Part shown: piece after piece, positions 1 to 8,166 of the stretch
How the letters are laid out: every line of letters begins with the position of its first letter
How positions within the stretch are numbered: position 1 is the stretch's first letter
From: a bacterium
GTDB taxonomy: Bacteria; Desulfobacterota; Binatia; Binatales; Binataceae
Direction: 5' to 3'
Assembly (NCBI GenBank): GCA_014896235.1
Contig: JADBKU010000009.1
Coordinates: 116,536-180,535, forward strand
Length of the DNA: 64,000 bases
Translations under genes and position numbers: made by a program
The notes under the pieces: model-generated
Database searches by the model: none
Seen by the model: the letters and a program-made list of their open reading frames with translations, nothing else
Told to the model about the DNA's origin: nothing

Positions 1-177
1 GCCTCGAAGCTCGCGCCCAAGGTTCTGCATTACAATCAGATGCTGCTCGCGTACGTGCCGCCCCAGGTCAAGGAAGAATACCAGCGCAAACGCGGCGAAC
101 TGTTGCGCAAGTGGGATCAGGAGATGGAAAACCCCGAAGCGCCACGCCATCCGGCGGCCACTCCGGGGCCTTCGTAA
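1..177 (+). CDS. C-terminal fragment of an unrecognised protein
   Basis: Frame 1 is open from the window edge to a TAA at 175-177 and gives the last 58 residues of a protein that begins outside the window. The fragment is hydrophilic and charged (KEEYQRKRGELLRKW) and ends in a Pro/Ala-rich tail. There is no domain I recognise and no membrane segment. It converges with the thioredoxin gene, leaving only 16 bases between the two stops. The open frame and GC-rich codon use support real coding; function is unknown. Confidence 0.55.
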   Translation, partial: ASKLAPKVLHYNQMLLAYVPPQVKEEYQRKRGELLRKWDQEMENPEAPRHPAATPGPS

Positions 178-193
178 ACGCGACAGCGCGCGC

Positions 194-526
194 TCAGGCG
201 ATCGCGTGTTCGACCGCGGCGACCAGATTTTTCTTCGGCACCGCGCCGACGATCTGTTCTTTCACCTCGCCGCCCTTGACGATCACAAGGTTCGGGATGC
301 CGCGGACTCCGAAGCGCGCGGGAGTCATCTGATTGTCGTCCACGTTAATCTTTACGACTTTAAGGCGACCCGCGTACTCATTGGCGAGTTCGTCGACAAT
401 CGGCGCAATCGCGCGGCAGGGCGCGCACCACGGCGCCCAAAAATCGATTAGAACCGGCTGTTCCGACTTCAATACTTCCTGCTCGAAGCTGGCGTCGGTC
501 ACATGATGAACTTTATCGCTGGCCAT
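194..526 (-). CDS. trxA: Thioredoxin
   Basis: Cytosolic thiol-disulfide reductant, 110 aa, the normal length for the family. The redox motif is WCAPC at residues 33-37, with Ala in place of the usual Gly, a common variant. The cis-proline follows at GIP (about residue 78). The ATG at 526 is preceded by AAGGAG about ten bases upstream. The gene is transcribed from its own promoter at about 562-590 and appears monocistronic, facing away from the alcohol dehydrogenases. The identity as a thioredoxin is clear; whether it is the main housekeeping TrxA cannot be told from this window. Confidence 0.93.
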   Translation of the reverse strand: MASDKVHHVTDASFEQEVLKSEQPVLIDFWAPWCAPCRAIAPIVDELANEYAGRLKVVKINVDDNQMTPARFGVRGIPNLVIVKGGEVKEQIVGAVPKKNLVAAVEHAIA

Positions 527-561
527 CGGAACATTTCTCCTTGCCGAGGCGTTACCAGTTT

Positions 562-590
562 AACTTAAGGTCGCCCGACCTTACAGTCAA
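562..590 (-). promoter_or_regulatory. Sigma70-type promoter of trxA
   Basis: On the minus strand TTGACT (585-590) and TAAGTT (562-567) are separated by exactly 17 bases. They lie about 36-64 bases upstream of the trxA start. The -35 matches the consensus at 5 of 6 positions; the -10 is weaker. A palindrome fills the spacer (next entry). Confidence 0.55.
566..583. promoter_or_regulatory. Palindromic operator candidate in the trxA promoter
   Basis: TAAGGTCG and CGACCTTA form perfect 8-bp arms around a 2-bp centre. The palindrome fills the -35/-10 spacer of the trxA promoter and touches the -10, where a bound dimer would block RNA polymerase. The binding protein is unknown. The site also lies in the divergent gap in front of the first alcohol dehydrogenase. 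Confidence 0.45.
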
Positions 591-805
591 GGTAAACTGA
601 GCCGCAACACCGATCCAAACGCACCACAGATGCGGCCGGTTTCCTTGACAATTCCAGCGTGCGCGTGTTCTACCACGGTCATCGTGCGGACGCCGTCGCG
701 CGGCCATTCGAGGCCGTCGCTACGACACCGCGCCAATGACGATCGACGCGGACGCGAGCCGCCGCTGCAACGCTCCGCCGCAAAGCCATCTGAAGGAGTT
801 CTGCG

Positions 806-1891
806 ATGAAAGCCGCTGTATTTCACGGGCCGAATCAGCCCTTGACGATCGAACAGGTGCAGATTGACAAGCCGCGCGAGCGCGAGGTGCTGGTGCGTAC
901 TGTAGCCAGCGGCGTATGCCACAGCGATCTGCACTTCGTTGACGGTCTTTACCCATACCCTGCGCCAGCCGTGCTCGGCCACGAAGCGGCCGGCGTGGTC
1001 GAAGCGGTCGGACGCGACGTCAGTTACGTCAAGCCGGGCGACCATGTAATCGCGTGCCTTTCGGTCTTTTGCGGCTACTGCAACGAGTGCATGTCCGGCC
1101 ATCCCAACCGCTGCTCGAACCAGCAGGCGACGCAGCGCCCCAAAGGCGAAACGCCGCGGCTTGCGCAGGGCGGCAAGCTGATCCGGCAGTTCGCCAATCT
1201 TTCGACCTACGCCGAACAGATGCTGGTGCATGAAAACGCGCTGGTGAAAATCACCAACGATATTCCGCTCGATCGCGCCGCGCTGATCGGATGCGGCGTG
1301 ACCACCGGCGTGGGCGCCGTGCTCAACACGGCCCGCATCGAGCCGGGCTCCACGGTCGCGGTTTTCGGATGCGGCGGCGTGGGACTCGCGGCGGTGCAAG
1401 GCGCGCGCATCGCCGGAGCCAGGATGATCATCGCGGTCGACCAGTTCGAGAACAAGCTCGCGATGGCGAAGAATCTCGGCGCCACGCATACCGTGGACGC
1501 CTCCCACAGCGACGCGGTCGAGGCGATTCGCGAGCTGACCGGCGGCGGCGTCGATTATTCCTTCGAGGCGGTCGGCGTCAAGAAACTCGCCGAGCAATGC
1601 TTCGACTGTATCAAGGCCGGCGGCACGGCGACGATTATCGGCATGATTCCGGTCGGCCAGAAGGTCGAAATCGACGGTCCGAAAATTCTCACCGAGCGGA
1701 AAATCCAAGGCTCGAACATGGGCTCGAACCGCTTTCGCATCGACATGCCGCGCTACGTCGATTATTACCTGCAGGGCCGGCTCAATCTCGACGACATGAT
1801 CAGCCGCCGCGGCAAGCTCGAGGACGTCAACGACGCCTTCGCCGCGATGAAGCGGGGCGAGGTCGCGCGCACCGTCCTGATGTTCGAATAA
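806..1891 (+). CDS. Zn-dependent alcohol dehydrogenase, copy 1
   Basis: Medium-chain, zinc-dependent alcohol dehydrogenase of 361 aa that oxidises an alcohol or reduces an aldehyde with NAD. Catalytic zinc ligands are C38, H59 (in GHEAAG) and C163. Structural zinc ligands are C89, C92, C95 and C103. The Rossmann motif GCGGVG is at about 188-193, and an Asp at the end of beta-2 (VDQFENK) suggests NAD rather than NADP. AAGGAG precedes the ATG. It is followed 51 bases later by a close paralogue, so this is a tandem duplication, probably co-transcribed. The family includes class III-like enzymes; the substrate is not evident. Confidence 0.9.
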   Translation: MKAAVFHGPNQPLTIEQVQIDKPREREVLVRTVASGVCHSDLHFVDGLYPYPAPAVLGHEAAGVVEAVGRDVSYVKPGDHVIACLSVFCGYCNECMSGHPNRCSNQQATQRPKGETPRLAQGGKLIRQFANLSTYAEQMLVHENALVKITNDIPLDRAALIGCGVTTGVGAVLNTARIEPGSTVAVFGCGGVGLAAVQGARIAGARMIIAVDQFENKLAMAKNLGATHTVDASHSDAVEAIRELTGGGVDYSFEAVGVKKLAEQCFDCIKAGGTATIIGMIPVGQKVEIDGPKILTERKIQGSNMGSNRFRIDMPRYVDYYLQGRLNLDDMISRRGKLEDVNDAFAAMKRGEVARTVLMFE

Positions 1892-1942
1892 CCGTCGGCG
1901 CCGGCGAGCCGCATCAAATCGAAAGCATAGGAGCAAGCGAAA

Positions 1943-3028
1943 ATGAAAGCCGCCGTTTTTCACGGACCGAATCAGCCGCTCAAAATCGAACAGGTCGACG
2001 TCGACGAACCGCGCGACCATGAAGTGCTGGTGCGCACCGCCGCGACCGGCGTATGCCACAGCGATCTGCATTTTGTCGAAGGACTTTATCCGTTTCCCGC
2101 CCCCGCGATTTTGGGCCACGAGGCGGCCGGCGTGGTCGAAAAGGTCGGCAAGGCCGTGACCTACCTGGCGCCCGGCGACCACGTGATCTCCTGCCCGTCG
2201 GTCTTCTGCGGATATTGCGACGAATGCATGTCGGGCCATCCGAATCGATGCTCGAACCGGTGGGCGACGCAGCGCCGCAAAGACGACGCGCCGCGCCTCT
2301 CGCAGAACGGCAAGCCGGTCCGCCAGTTCTCGGACCTATCGACGTATGCCGAAAAGATGCTGGTGCATGAAAACGCGCTGGTGAAAATCACCAAGGACAT
2401 TCCGCTCGACCGCGCGGCGCTGATCGGATGCGGCGTGACCACGGGCGTCGGCGCAGCGCTCAACACCGCGAAGATCGAGCCTGGCTCGACGGTCGCGGTG
2501 TTCGGATGCGGCGGCGTGGGCATCTCGGCGATTCAGGGCGCGCGCATCGCCGGCGCCAGAATGATCATCGCCGTCGATCAGTTCGAGAACAAACTCGCGA
2601 TGGCGAAGAAATTCGGCGCCACCCATACGATCGACGCGTCGCACGCCGACGCGGTCGAGGCGATCGTCAAGATGACCGACGGCGGCGTCGATTATTCGTT
2701 CGAGGCGGTCGGCCTCAAGAAGCTGGCCGAACAGTGCTTCGACTGCATCAAGCCCGGCGGCACGGCGACGATCATCGGCATGATTCCCGTCGGCCAGAAA
2801 GTCGCGCTCGACGGGCCGAAGTTCCTCACCGAACGCAAACTGCAAGGCTCGATGATGGGCGGCAACCGTTTCCGGATCGACATGCCGCGGTATATCGATT
2901 TCTACATGCAGGGCCGGCTAAACCTCGACGACATGATCAGCAAGCGGGCCAGGCTGGAGAACGTCAATGAAGCCTTCGAATCGATGAAGAAAGGCGAGGT
3001 CGCGCGCACCGTCCTGATGTTCGACTAA
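1943..3028 (+). CDS. Zn-dependent alcohol dehydrogenase, copy 2
   Basis: Same length (361 aa) and architecture as the preceding gene, with all catalytic and structural zinc Cys/His ligands and the GCGGVG motif conserved. The two proteins are near-identical over long stretches, and differences cluster in surface segments (for example around residues 105-130 and 245-260). AGGAG lies upstream of the ATG. A strong intrinsic terminator follows at once, closing a two-gene unit. Keeping both copies with intact active sites suggests either dosage or slightly different substrates. Confidence 0.9.
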   Translation: MKAAVFHGPNQPLKIEQVDVDEPRDHEVLVRTAATGVCHSDLHFVEGLYPFPAPAILGHEAAGVVEKVGKAVTYLAPGDHVISCPSVFCGYCDECMSGHPNRCSNRWATQRRKDDAPRLSQNGKPVRQFSDLSTYAEKMLVHENALVKITKDIPLDRAALIGCGVTTGVGAALNTAKIEPGSTVAVFGCGGVGISAIQGARIAGARMIIAVDQFENKLAMAKKFGATHTIDASHADAVEAIVKMTDGGVDYSFEAVGLKKLAEQCFDCIKPGGTATIIGMIPVGQKVALDGPKFLTERKLQGSMMGGNRFRIDMPRYIDFYMQGRLNLDDMISKRARLENVNEAFESMKKGEVARTVLMFD

Positions 3029-3052
3029 ATCGCGGCTGCGCTTCACGATTTA

Positions 3053-3088
3053 CGCGCCAGGGCTTATCAAGCCCTGGCGCGTTTTTTT
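3053..3088 (+). terminator. Intrinsic terminator after the alcohol dehydrogenase pair
   Basis: A perfect 13-bp stem (CGCGCCAGGGCTT and its complement) with a 3-base loop is followed by seven Ts. It lies 24 bases past the second dehydrogenase stop and before the convergent membrane-protein gene. Confidence 0.92.
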
Positions 3089-3107
3089 CGGGTCGCCAAC
3101 GATGCGG

Positions 3108-4880
3108 TTATTCCCGCTCCCAAATCCGCCATTGCGGCCCCGGCTCGATTGGTTTCCAGCCGTGGCTGAGATAATCCGGCGCGGGCCGCGCGACCGGAAT
3201 CGCGACAAACCGTACGTCAAACCGCCGAATTTCCGCGTCGAGATCGGTTCCGGTTTGCGCATAGGCCCGCATCATCCCGTTTTCCACTAAATCCGCCATT
3301 TGCCGATCGGCCGATTCCCCCCAGCCGTAGGACCGCGCGGCGGCAAGCGCTTTTTCGTGGAATTCGTTTTCGTTCAATCCCTCCAGGCGGGCATTGAGCG
3401 CGGTGCGCGTCTCCCAGTCCCGGTCGTTCAGAACCGCGCTAATGAACGCCGCATATCCGGCAAGCGGTCGCGTGCCGCTCACGATCGATTCGAATGCGCA
3501 GAATCCGGAATCGCCCGCAATCACGGCGCCGGCAGGAAACAGTCGCGGCTGGTTCGCCGAGGTCTGGGAAACAAATCGCAAGTAGCGATTTAACTCGAGT
3601 CGTGAATTGACGCCGCGTTCCACCTCGATCTTTCTGAGCGTCAATCCCGAAGAAACCTCGAGCAACATCACAACCGCCGCCAGCGTCGCCAACGCGGCTG
3701 GCCGCGCGCGCAAGCCGTAACGAACGATCTGCGCCGCCATCAGAATGATCAGACTCGACACGCCAACGCCCCAGACATAGCGCCAGTGCCCCGCCCGCAA
3801 ATCCATTCCAGTAAAAATGTGATTATTTGACAGAGCGATGGCGGCGACAGCCACGCACCATAAGTAAAAGCCCTCGCGACGCGGCTTCCGCCAAATCCAA
3901 ACAGCGATCAGTACGAGCAGGCCGAGGGCGATTTTAGGCAGCAGGAAAAAACCGAATCGAGGAACCGGCGCATAAACGCCAAGACGGCGCAGAGCATCCG
4001 GATTAAGTTGCGATTTAGTCAATAATTCCGCAACGATCGCAGGACCGCCGACCAGCAGAGCGAGGCCGAAAATCGCGGCGTATGAGTGACGATTCCTGCG
4101 ATCGATGAGGCAGGCCAGAATCAACGCGCCCGCCGCGGCGGTCCAGTAATAGAACCAGACATAAAACAGCGCGCCGGTCGCGACGCCGGCGGCCAATAGC
4201 GCTTTGCTATTTTTCTCGCCTTCCACCGCAATGCTCACCAGCAGAATCTGCAGCAACAGAATCGGCAGCCCGACCGCGGGATCGATAACCCTCCACTGAT
4301 TGAGCAAATCCTGGCCGTCGTAGAGCGTCGGCAAATGGCCAACGGCGGCCTGATAGGTCCGCAACGCCTGCAAAAAACCGGGTTGTGCGAGCGTAACGCC
4401 ACAATCCGCCAGCATCAGAATCGTGCAGAAGGCGCTTGCCCACGGCGATCGCAGCCAGTGAAAAAAGAGGCAGAACAACATGAGCGGAACGGCGATTCCC
4501 GCCCAGATGCGCCAGATCAAATTAACGTCCAGCACCGGCAGGCCGAGCACGCGAGCCAACGCTACGGCGGGAACGAATTGCGCGCCTTGATAAATCGTCG
4601 CGGCGGCGGGCACGGTCACGTCGCTCAAGGAAAAGCCGCTACCGAAATAGGCCTGCGATGCGAGCTGAAGATAATACTGATTGTCTTTGTCGGCGACGTA
4701 AGCGACGGAACCAGTGCTATGGAACCAGAGAGCATAAGGAAGAAGTGAAAAGATCAGCCCGATCGCGGCGGCTGCGATCGCCGCCAATATGAGAGCTGTG
4801 AGGGAGCAAGAGACCGGCTCGGCCGTTTGCATTCCGACGCAAAACTCATCCGCGCGCCTTAGCCAGTCCCGAGCGGTCAT
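3108..4880 (-). CDS. Polytopic membrane protein, possible GT-C-type glycosyltransferase
   Basis: Protein of about 590 aa with roughly ten hydrophobic segments in its first two thirds and a soluble C-terminal part of about 180 residues. After the first membrane segment comes an acidic loop (VADKDNQYY). Such a loop Asp is typical of GT-C glycosyltransferases that use lipid-linked sugars, but no diagnostic motif settles this. The ORF can be extended to a TTG at 4922, but that codon sits right behind the U-tract of a terminator, so I prefer the ATG at 4880. ATG at 4832 is also possible. The gene converges with the alcohol dehydrogenases. Function is unknown. Confidence 0.7.
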   Translation of the reverse strand: MTARDWLRRADEFCVGMQTAEPVSCSLTALILAAIAAAAIGLIFSLLPYALWFHSTGSVAYVADKDNQYYLQLASQAYFGSGFSLSDVTVPAAATIYQGAQFVPAVALARVLGLPVLDVNLIWRIWAGIAVPLMLFCLFFHWLRSPWASAFCTILMLADCGVTLAQPGFLQALRTYQAAVGHLPTLYDGQDLLNQWRVIDPAVGLPILLLQILLVSIAVEGEKNSKALLAAGVATGALFYVWFYYWTAAAGALILACLIDRRNRHSYAAIFGLALLVGGPAIVAELLTKSQLNPDALRRLGVYAPVPRFGFFLLPKIALGLLVLIAVWIWRKPRREGFYLWCVAVAAIALSNNHIFTGMDLRAGHWRYVWGVGVSSLIILMAAQIVRYGLRARPAALATLAAVVMLLEVSSGLTLRKIEVERGVNSRLELNRYLRFVSQTSANQPRLFPAGAVIAGDSGFCAFESIVSGTRPLAGYAAFISAVLNDRDWETRTALNARLEGLNENEFHEKALAAARSYGWGESADRQMADLVENGMMRAYAQTGTDLDAEIRRFDVRFVAIPVARPAPDYLSHGWKPIEPGPQWRIWERE

Positions 4881-4926
4881 CTCGAATGGTATTCGCGGTA
4901 TCGGCGAACCGCGGTCAACCAAGATG

Positions 4927-4955
4927 AAAACAAGCCGGCCCCGTGCGGGGCCGGC
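4927..4955 (-). terminator. Intrinsic terminator downstream of the amidohydrolase
   Basis: GCCGGCCCCG and its complement form a 10-bp GC stem at 4934-4955. On the minus strand it is followed by TTGTTTT. It lies 33 bases past the amidohydrolase stop. On the plus strand the hairpin is followed only by TCTTT, so the minus direction is the likely one. Confidence 0.8.
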
Positions 4956-4987
4956 TCTTTCATTGTTGGTGGCTTAAATCAGGAACG

Positions 4988-6235
4988 TCAGTTAATTGCG
5001 CTCGCGCGGCGGCTCAGCAGCGCGTTCACGTCGAACTTGAAGAACTTCGCGGCGTTAAGGCCCAAGATCTTCGCGCGCTGATCGTCCGTCAGATGGCCCA
5101 TCTGGCGTTCGATCGCAGCGGCCGAATGCGGCCACGAACCTTCGTGATGCGGATAGTCGTTGGCCCACATGAAGTTGTCGACCAGGTTGTACTTCACCGC
5201 CAAATCGAGACCGACGCGATCTTCCTGGAACGTGCAGGCGCCATTGCTGCGGAAATATTCGCTGGGCAGTTTCGGCAGTTTCGGAAACGCCCACATATGA
5301 TGTTTTCGGTAAGCCTCGTCCATCGCGTCGAGCGCCCACGGCACCCAGCCGATGCCGCATTCGATCGCGGCGAAACGGATTTTCGGAAACCGCTCGATCA
5401 CGCCCGACGCGCATAGGTTCGCGATCGGCTCGATCGTCGGCGAAAGCGAATGCGAAACGTAATTGATCACCGCGCCGCCGTCTTTCCGGGCCGCGCGCGG
5501 GTCGCGTCCGGTCGAAATATGGAAAGTGATCGGCAGGTCGCAATCCTGAATCGCCGCCCACATCGGGTCGTAGATCGGCAGGTTATAATTCGGATGGCGC
5601 GCATCGTAATTGCCGAAAATCGGTTTGCAGGGCAGTGAAATTCCGCGGAAGCCGATCTTCGCGACGCGTTTGATTTCCGCGATCGCGAGATTAACGTCGG
5701 CGGTCATGATCGCGGCCATCGGCGACATGAATTCGTTGTACGGTCCGAAGGTCTCCCACGCCCAATCGTTCCAGACCTTGCACTGCGCGGCGCCGAATTC
5801 GGCGTCCTGCGTCGCCCACATCAGCAAGCCCTTGTTGGGGAAAATGATCTCGGCGTCGATTCCGTCCAGCGCATGATCCTTGATGCGCTCGGCCACGGTA
5901 TAGCCGGTCTTGTTGCGCAGCGCGTCTTCACCCTCGAATTTGAACGCGTGTTCGGGCGCGCGCGAGCGCTGCCATCCCTCCGAGACCATCCACTTGACGC
6001 CCTTCTCATCGACCTCAATATGCGGCAGGCGCTTGCGATACTTTTCGTCCATCCGCTCCTGCCACAGGCCGGAAGGCTCGTTGCAGTGGCAGTCGGTGGA
6101 GATCATCAGGTATTTGTGCGGGTCGCCGGGGCGCGCCGTGCGCGTCCATCCCTGATGGCCGGGGGTTTCAAGACGCCATTGATTGTTGACGTCGACAGTC
6201 TGACTGGTTTCCTCGATCATCGCTTCCTCCGTCAT
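4988..6235 (-). CDS. Amidohydrolase-2 family protein
   Basis: Metal-dependent hydrolase or decarboxylase of the amidohydrolase-related family (PF04909 type), 415 aa. The N-terminal metal site reads DCH (D48, H50), there is a central FHIS, and a late NDYPHHEGSWP segment gives the typical Asp/His metal-binding pattern of the TIM barrel. Such proteins hydrolyse or decarboxylate aromatic and other ring compounds, and are often present in many copies in soil bacteria with broad catabolism. The substrate cannot be inferred. The gene is flanked by a terminator downstream and a gap of about 150 bases to dapA, so it is probably monocistronic. ATG 6235 is taken as the start; a second in-frame ATG lies five codons in. 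Confidence 0.85.
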   Translation of the reverse strand: MTEEAMIEETSQTVDVNNQWRLETPGHQGWTRTARPGDPHKYLMISTDCHCNEPSGLWQERMDEKYRKRLPHIEVDEKGVKWMVSEGWQRSRAPEHAFKFEGEDALRNKTGYTVAERIKDHALDGIDAEIIFPNKGLLMWATQDAEFGAAQCKVWNDWAWETFGPYNEFMSPMAAIMTADVNLAIAEIKRVAKIGFRGISLPCKPIFGNYDARHPNYNLPIYDPMWAAIQDCDLPITFHISTGRDPRAARKDGGAVINYVSHSLSPTIEPIANLCASGVIERFPKIRFAAIECGIGWVPWALDAMDEAYRKHHMWAFPKLPKLPSEYFRSNGACTFQEDRVGLDLAVKYNLVDNFMWANDYPHHEGSWPHSAAAIERQMGHLTDDQRAKILGLNAAKFFKFDVNALLSRRASAIN

Positions 6236-6385
6236 AAGCGTGGCTGAATCGTAGGATCCGATAAAATTATCTATTCAAGACTATTCAGCGTTCCGCGCCG
6301 TGTCCAGCGAAGATTGCGCTGGCGAATTTCGGCATGGAATGCGAACGGCGCCGCCCAGACGCGAGCAGCCAGCCATACGCGGCGT

Positions 6386-7258
6386 TCAGATCAGGCCGGC
6401 CGTCTTCATCGCGGCGCGCAGTTTTTCGGCCGCCGGCGGCGTCATCGGCACTAGCGGCATCCGGACCTCGTTCGAGCATTTGCCCATCAACGCGCACGCC
6501 TGCTTGATCGGGATCGGATTCGTTTCGATGAACAATGCGCGCATCAGCGGCAGCATTCGGAAATGCAGATCTCGGGCGCGGGCGAAATCTCCTTCGAGGC
6601 CCGCCGCCGCCAGCTCGTGCATCTCGCGCGGCATGATATTCGTGATCACCGAAATCACGCCCTTGGCGCCCATCGCCATCAGCGGCAGGGTCAACGAATC
6701 GTCGCCGGCGAGCATCGTCAGCCGTTCGCCGCACAGCTTCAGGATGTCCGAGCACTGGTCCATCGAGCCTGACGCTTCCTTGATGCCGACAACATTGCGG
6801 ATGTCGCACATGCGGGCGAAGGTCTCGGGCGCGATATTCGAGCCGGTGCGTCCGGGGATGTTGTAAACGATCAGCGGGAGATCGACCGCCGACGCGATCG
6901 CCTTGTAATGGCGATAGATGCCGTCCTGGGTGGGCTTGTTGTAGTACGGCGAGATCAAAAGCGCGCCGTCGGCGCCGGCCTCGCGCGCGTAGGTGGTCAG
7001 CCGAATCGCCTCGGCCGTCGAATTCGAACCGGTGCCGGCGACCACCGGCACGCGCCGGCGCGCCTGGTCGATGACGACCTTGATTACCTGCTCATGTTCG
7101 GCGTGGCTGAGCGTCGCCGATTCTCCGGTCGAACCGCACGGCACCAGTCCGTCGATGCCCGACTGGATTTGCCATTCGACCAGTTCGCGCAGAGCTTTTT
7201 CATCGATCGCGCCGTCGCGAAACGGCGTGACCAGAGCCGAAAATGCGCCGTGAAACAT
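6386..7258 (-). CDS. dapA: 4-hydroxy-tetrahydrodipicolinate synthase
   Basis: Condenses pyruvate with aspartate semialdehyde in the first committed step of the diaminopimelate/lysine pathway. At 290 aa it has the usual length. Schiff-base lysine K160 lies in GIKEASG, Y132 in YNIPGRTG, and the pyruvate-binding GST is at 42-44. It sits five bases downstream of dapF and is the last gene of lysA-dapF-dapA in this window; dapB, often next, is not here. The product feeds both lysine and peptidoglycan synthesis. Confidence 0.97.
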   Translation of the reverse strand: MFHGAFSALVTPFRDGAIDEKALRELVEWQIQSGIDGLVPCGSTGESATLSHAEHEQVIKVVIDQARRRVPVVAGTGSNSTAEAIRLTTYAREAGADGALLISPYYNKPTQDGIYRHYKAIASAVDLPLIVYNIPGRTGSNIAPETFARMCDIRNVVGIKEASGSMDQCSDILKLCGERLTMLAGDDSLTLPLMAMGAKGVISVITNIMPREMHELAAAGLEGDFARARDLHFRMLPLMRALFIETNPIPIKQACALMGKCSNEVRMPLVPMTPPAAEKLRAAMKTAGLI

Positions 7259-7263
7259 GCCGA

Positions 7264-8166
7264 CTACCTCCCGCCGGGTACGGCCGGAATCAATTCGGCG
7301 TCGTCGAGTTCAATCTCGCCGCGGAAAACCTCGACCGCTTCGCCAGTCATGAAGACGTGGTTCGCGCCAACGCCGCTTTCGCGCCATTCGATTTCCAGCG
7401 GTCCGCCGCGCAGTTCGACCGTCGCGCGCCGCGCGGATCGTCCGGTCAGGACGGAAGCGACCAGCGCCGCGCACGCGCCCGTGCCGCAAGCGAGCGTTTC
7501 GCCCGACCCGCGCTCCCATACGCGCATCCGCAGGCGATCGCGCGCGACCGGCAGGATGAATTCGGTGTTGACGCGCCGCGGAAAAAATGGATGGCGCTCG
7601 AACTGTGAGCCCAAGCGGGCGAATTCCACATCGTCGAGCGCGAAAATTCCTTCGTCCGCGACAAACGTCACGCAATGCGGATTGCCCATCGAGACCGCGG
7701 TGATGCGGTATTCGCGGCCCGCGACCTCAAGCGGAAAATCGATTATGCGGCCGTCGCGCGCGACGGGAATCTCGCGCCCCTCGAGAATCGGCTCGCCCAT
7801 ATCGACGGTCGCGGCGACGGCGCGGCCGTCAACCGTCTTGAGCACGATCGTCCTGGCGCCGCAATCGGTATCGACGACCAGCGGATTCTTTCGGCCGCCC
7901 GAAAGCTCGTATTGCAGGCGGGCGACGCAGCGGATCGCGTTACCGCACATCTCGCCGCGGCTGCCGTCGGCGTTGTACATCTCCATCCGCACGTCGGCGT
8001 GCGCGGACGGACAAAGCAGGATAAGCCCGTCGCCGCCGATTCCGAAATGCCGGTCCGACAATCGCTTCGCCAGCGCGCCCGGATCGGCCGGCCGCAGGGC
8101 GTCGGCCGCGACATAGATGTAGTCGTTGCCGCATCCGTGCATCTTGACGAACGCCAGCTTACTCAT
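7264..8166 (-). CDS. dapF: Diaminopimelate epimerase
   Basis: Interconverts LL- and meso-diaminopimelate for peptidoglycan and lysine. The 300-aa product has both active-site cysteines in the classic contexts MCGNAIRC and ACGTGACA, and the N-terminal HGCGNDY. The ORF track opens at 8208, but the conserved start MSKLAFVK at 8166 fits the family and overlaps the lysA stop by eight bases, indicating translational coupling. The five-base gap to dapA supports a three-gene operon. Confidence 0.96.
   Translation of the reverse strand: MSKLAFVKMHGCGNDYIYVAADALRPADPGALAKRLSDRHFGIGGDGLILLCPSAHADVRMEMYNADGSRGEMCGNAIRCVARLQYELSGGRKNPLVVDTDCGARTIVLKTVDGRAVAATVDMGEPILEGREIPVARDGRIIDFPLEVAGREYRITAVSMGNPHCVTFVADEGIFALDDVEFARLGSQFERHPFFPRRVNTEFILPVARDRLRMRVWERGSGETLACGTGACAALVASVLTGRSARRATVELRGGPLEIEWRESGVGANHVFMTGEAVEVFRGEIELDDAELIPAVPGGR

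Noticed and set aside
587-2239. 550-codon minus-strand ORF antisense to the alcohol dehydrogenases
   Set aside because: It lies fully opposite two well-supported enzymes, has His/Arg-rich composition and an internal duplication that only mirrors the tandem genes. It is a high-GC shadow frame.
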